A stretch of DNA of 6,372 bases, from assembly GCA_964649415.1 (NCBI GenBank), contig CAZYSK010000165.1, positions 1 through 6,372 on the forward strand. The letters run 5' to 3'. Origin of the DNA: CAZYSK01 sp964649415. Its GTDB lineage: Bacteria > Chloroflexota > Anaerolineae > B4-G1. This document shows, in pieces, positions 5,422-6,372 of this stretch. Below the pieces are notes generated by a model, which searched no databases, was not told the DNA's origin, and saw nothing but the letters and a program-made list of their open reading frames with translations. Position 1 is the first letter of the stretch. Every line of letters begins with the position of its first letter. The translations under genes and the position numbers were made by a program.

Positions 5422-6282
5422 TTGAACCTGATGGATATCATTCGCAGGCAGGGTATCCCCAAACCGTGGGCTGAGGGGGAGAAGATCCCGTGGAATGACC
5501 CGGACTTCAGCAGGCGTATGTTGGACGAGCACCTGTCTCAAGCGCACGACGCGGCCAGCCGGCGCTTCGAGATCATCGACAGGCACGTCGGATGGATTCA
5601 CAACCAGGTGCTGAAGGGGAAGCCGGCCCACATTCTCGACCTCGGCTGTGGACCCGGACTGTACGCGAACCGGCTGGCCAGGCTTGGGCACCGCTGTGTG
5701 GGGATCGATTTCTCTCCGGCATCCATCGCCTACGCCCGAGAGCAGGCTGAGGAGGCGGATCTGGCGTGCACGTATATACAGCAGGACATCCGGGCGGCGG
5801 ACTATGGCGACGGCTACGAGCTCGTGATGCTGGTCTTCGGGGAGTTCAACGTCTTCCGCCCCGGGGAGGCGAGGGGCATTCTCGAGAAAGCCTGGCGCGC
5901 CCTGGTACCTGATGGGCTTCTGCTCCTCGAGCCGCACACGTTCGAGGTGGTCGTCCAGATCGGGCAGCGGCCCGCTTCGTGGTATGCGGCGGAGAAAGGG
6001 CTGTTCTCCGAGCAGCCGCACATCTTCCTCCAGGAGAGCTTCTGGGATGAGGGGGACCACGTGGCGGTGGAGCGCTTCTACGTCATCGATGCCGGCACAG
6101 GCGAGGTAACGCGCCATTCGGCGAGTACCCAGGCGTACACGGACGAGGAATACCGGTCACTGTTGGCTGAATGCGGATTCTCTGGGGTGGTGTTCTACTC
6201 ATCGTTGGATGGGTGTGTGGACGGTCCACGGGGTGATCTGGTGGCTGTCCTGGCGCAAAGGGATGTGGGGAATCGCCGGTAG
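5422..6282 (+). CDS. Class I SAM-dependent methyltransferase
   Basis: The product has 286 residues. A helical N-terminal part (about 1-68) contains a WNDPDFSRRMLDEH segment. A Rossmann-type SAM-binding domain follows: motif I ILDLGCGPG (71-79), an acidic residue ending beta2 in GIDFSP (D96) and a motif III-like QQDIR (D122). Next come YELVMLVFGEFNVF as beta4, and a post-I helix and strand (ILEKAWRALVPDGLLLLEPH). This matches the Methyltransf_25/11 type that acts on small molecules or lipids more than DNA methyltransferases, since no DPPY/NPPY motif is present. The C-terminal half (about 165-275) adds a beta-rich cap with several aromatic residues, a likely substrate pocket; the substrate is unknown. 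The TTG start is preferred over the ATG three codons later because of the Shine-Dalgarno at 5409-5413. It is divergent from the kinase operon, with its own promoter. It is probably a monocistronic cytoplasmic enzyme. Confidence 0.93.
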   Translation: MNLMDIIRRQGIPKPWAEGEKIPWNDPDFSRRMLDEHLSQAHDAASRRFEIIDRHVGWIHNQVLKGKPAHILDLGCGPGLYANRLARLGHRCVGIDFSPASIAYAREQAEEADLACTYIQQDIRAADYGDGYELVMLVFGEFNVFRPGEARGILEKAWRALVPDGLLLLEPHTFEVVVQIGQRPASWYAAEKGLFSEQPHIFLQESFWDEGDHVAVERFYVIDAGTGEVTRHSASTQAYTDEEYRSLLAECGFSGVVFYSSLDGCVDGPRGDLVAVLAQRDVGNRR

Positions 6283-6292
6283 TCCTTCGCAG

Positions 6293-6309
6293 GCCGGCAG
6301 GATGCCGGC
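6293..6309 (+). terminator. Hairpin after the methyltransferase, possible weak terminator
   Basis: GCCGGCA (6293-6299) and TGCCGGC (6303-6309) form a perfect 7-bp GC-rich stem with a GGA loop, 10 bp after the stop codon. No T-run follows, so a classic intrinsic terminator is not shown. It may instead be a short dispersed palindrome. From 6310 to the window end I see no gene or clear signal. Confidence 0.3.
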
Positions 6310-6372
6310 GGTCCGCTAAGGGTTTGTAAATCTATGACTTCCCGCATTTGAGATGGTTCATTTCACAAAGAA

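Noticed and set aside
5089..6117. 342-residue open frame antisense to the methyltransferase
   Set aside because: It runs across the divergent promoter region and lies opposite a methyltransferase with clear SAM motifs. Its own translation shows no recognisable domain.
5431..6282. ATG at 5431 as the methyltransferase start
   Set aside because: The Shine-Dalgarno core at 5409-5413 is 17 nt away from it but 8 nt from the TTG at 5422, which is the better-spaced start.
5422..6282. DNA modification methyltransferase of a restriction or BREX-type system
   Set aside because: There is no DPPY/NPPY-type catalytic motif or target-recognition domain, and no restriction gene is nearby. The protein looks like a small-molecule methyltransferase.

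Overview
The window is GC-rich over most of its length and carries five protein-coding genes. No 16S or other taxonomic marker is present. A Hanks-type kinase fused to TPRs, a TTG-started methyltransferase with a strong Shine-Dalgarno, sigma-70-like promoters and high GC would all fit a Chloroflexota (Anaerolineae-like) or similar environmental bacterium. That placement is an inference and is weak.

Layout, left to right. (1) At 54-677 (+) lies a small two-helix membrane protein with a C-terminal beta-rich, arrestin-like domain. Its base composition is clearly more AT-rich than the rest. (2) At 690-810 is a complete-looking 121-bp MITE: perfect 14-bp terminal inverted repeats, an 8-bp target duplication (CATAGAAT) on both sides and a large internal inverted repeat. 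It fills most of the gap between two convergent genes. (3) At 5114-840 (-) three genes are packed head to tail with gaps of 16 and 20 bp: a Ser/Thr protein kinase with seven tandem TPRs, a second TPR/helical-repeat protein, and an unnamed 295-aa protein resembling DUF7019/SAVMC3_10250-type proteins. (4) At 5115-5421 is a divergent control region with two near-perfect sigma-70 promoters facing away from each other. Their -35 boxes form the arms of a 9-bp inverted repeat, and a further palindrome lies midway between them. (5) At 5422-6282 (+) is a class I SAM-dependent methyltransferase, followed by a short hairpin.

How the parts may work together. The three minus-strand genes look like one operon driven by the consensus promoter at 5288-5260. 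The kinase carries its own TPR scaffold, and the next gene is a second repeat scaffold, so the natural reading is a cytoplasmic phospho-signalling cassette. In it, the TPR protein and the DUF7019-like protein would be partners or substrates. The methyltransferase shares the control region but not the transcript, so co-regulation through the central palindrome is possible but unproven. Nothing in the sequence fixes the input signal or output of the cassette. A role in defence or stress signalling is only a hypothesis.
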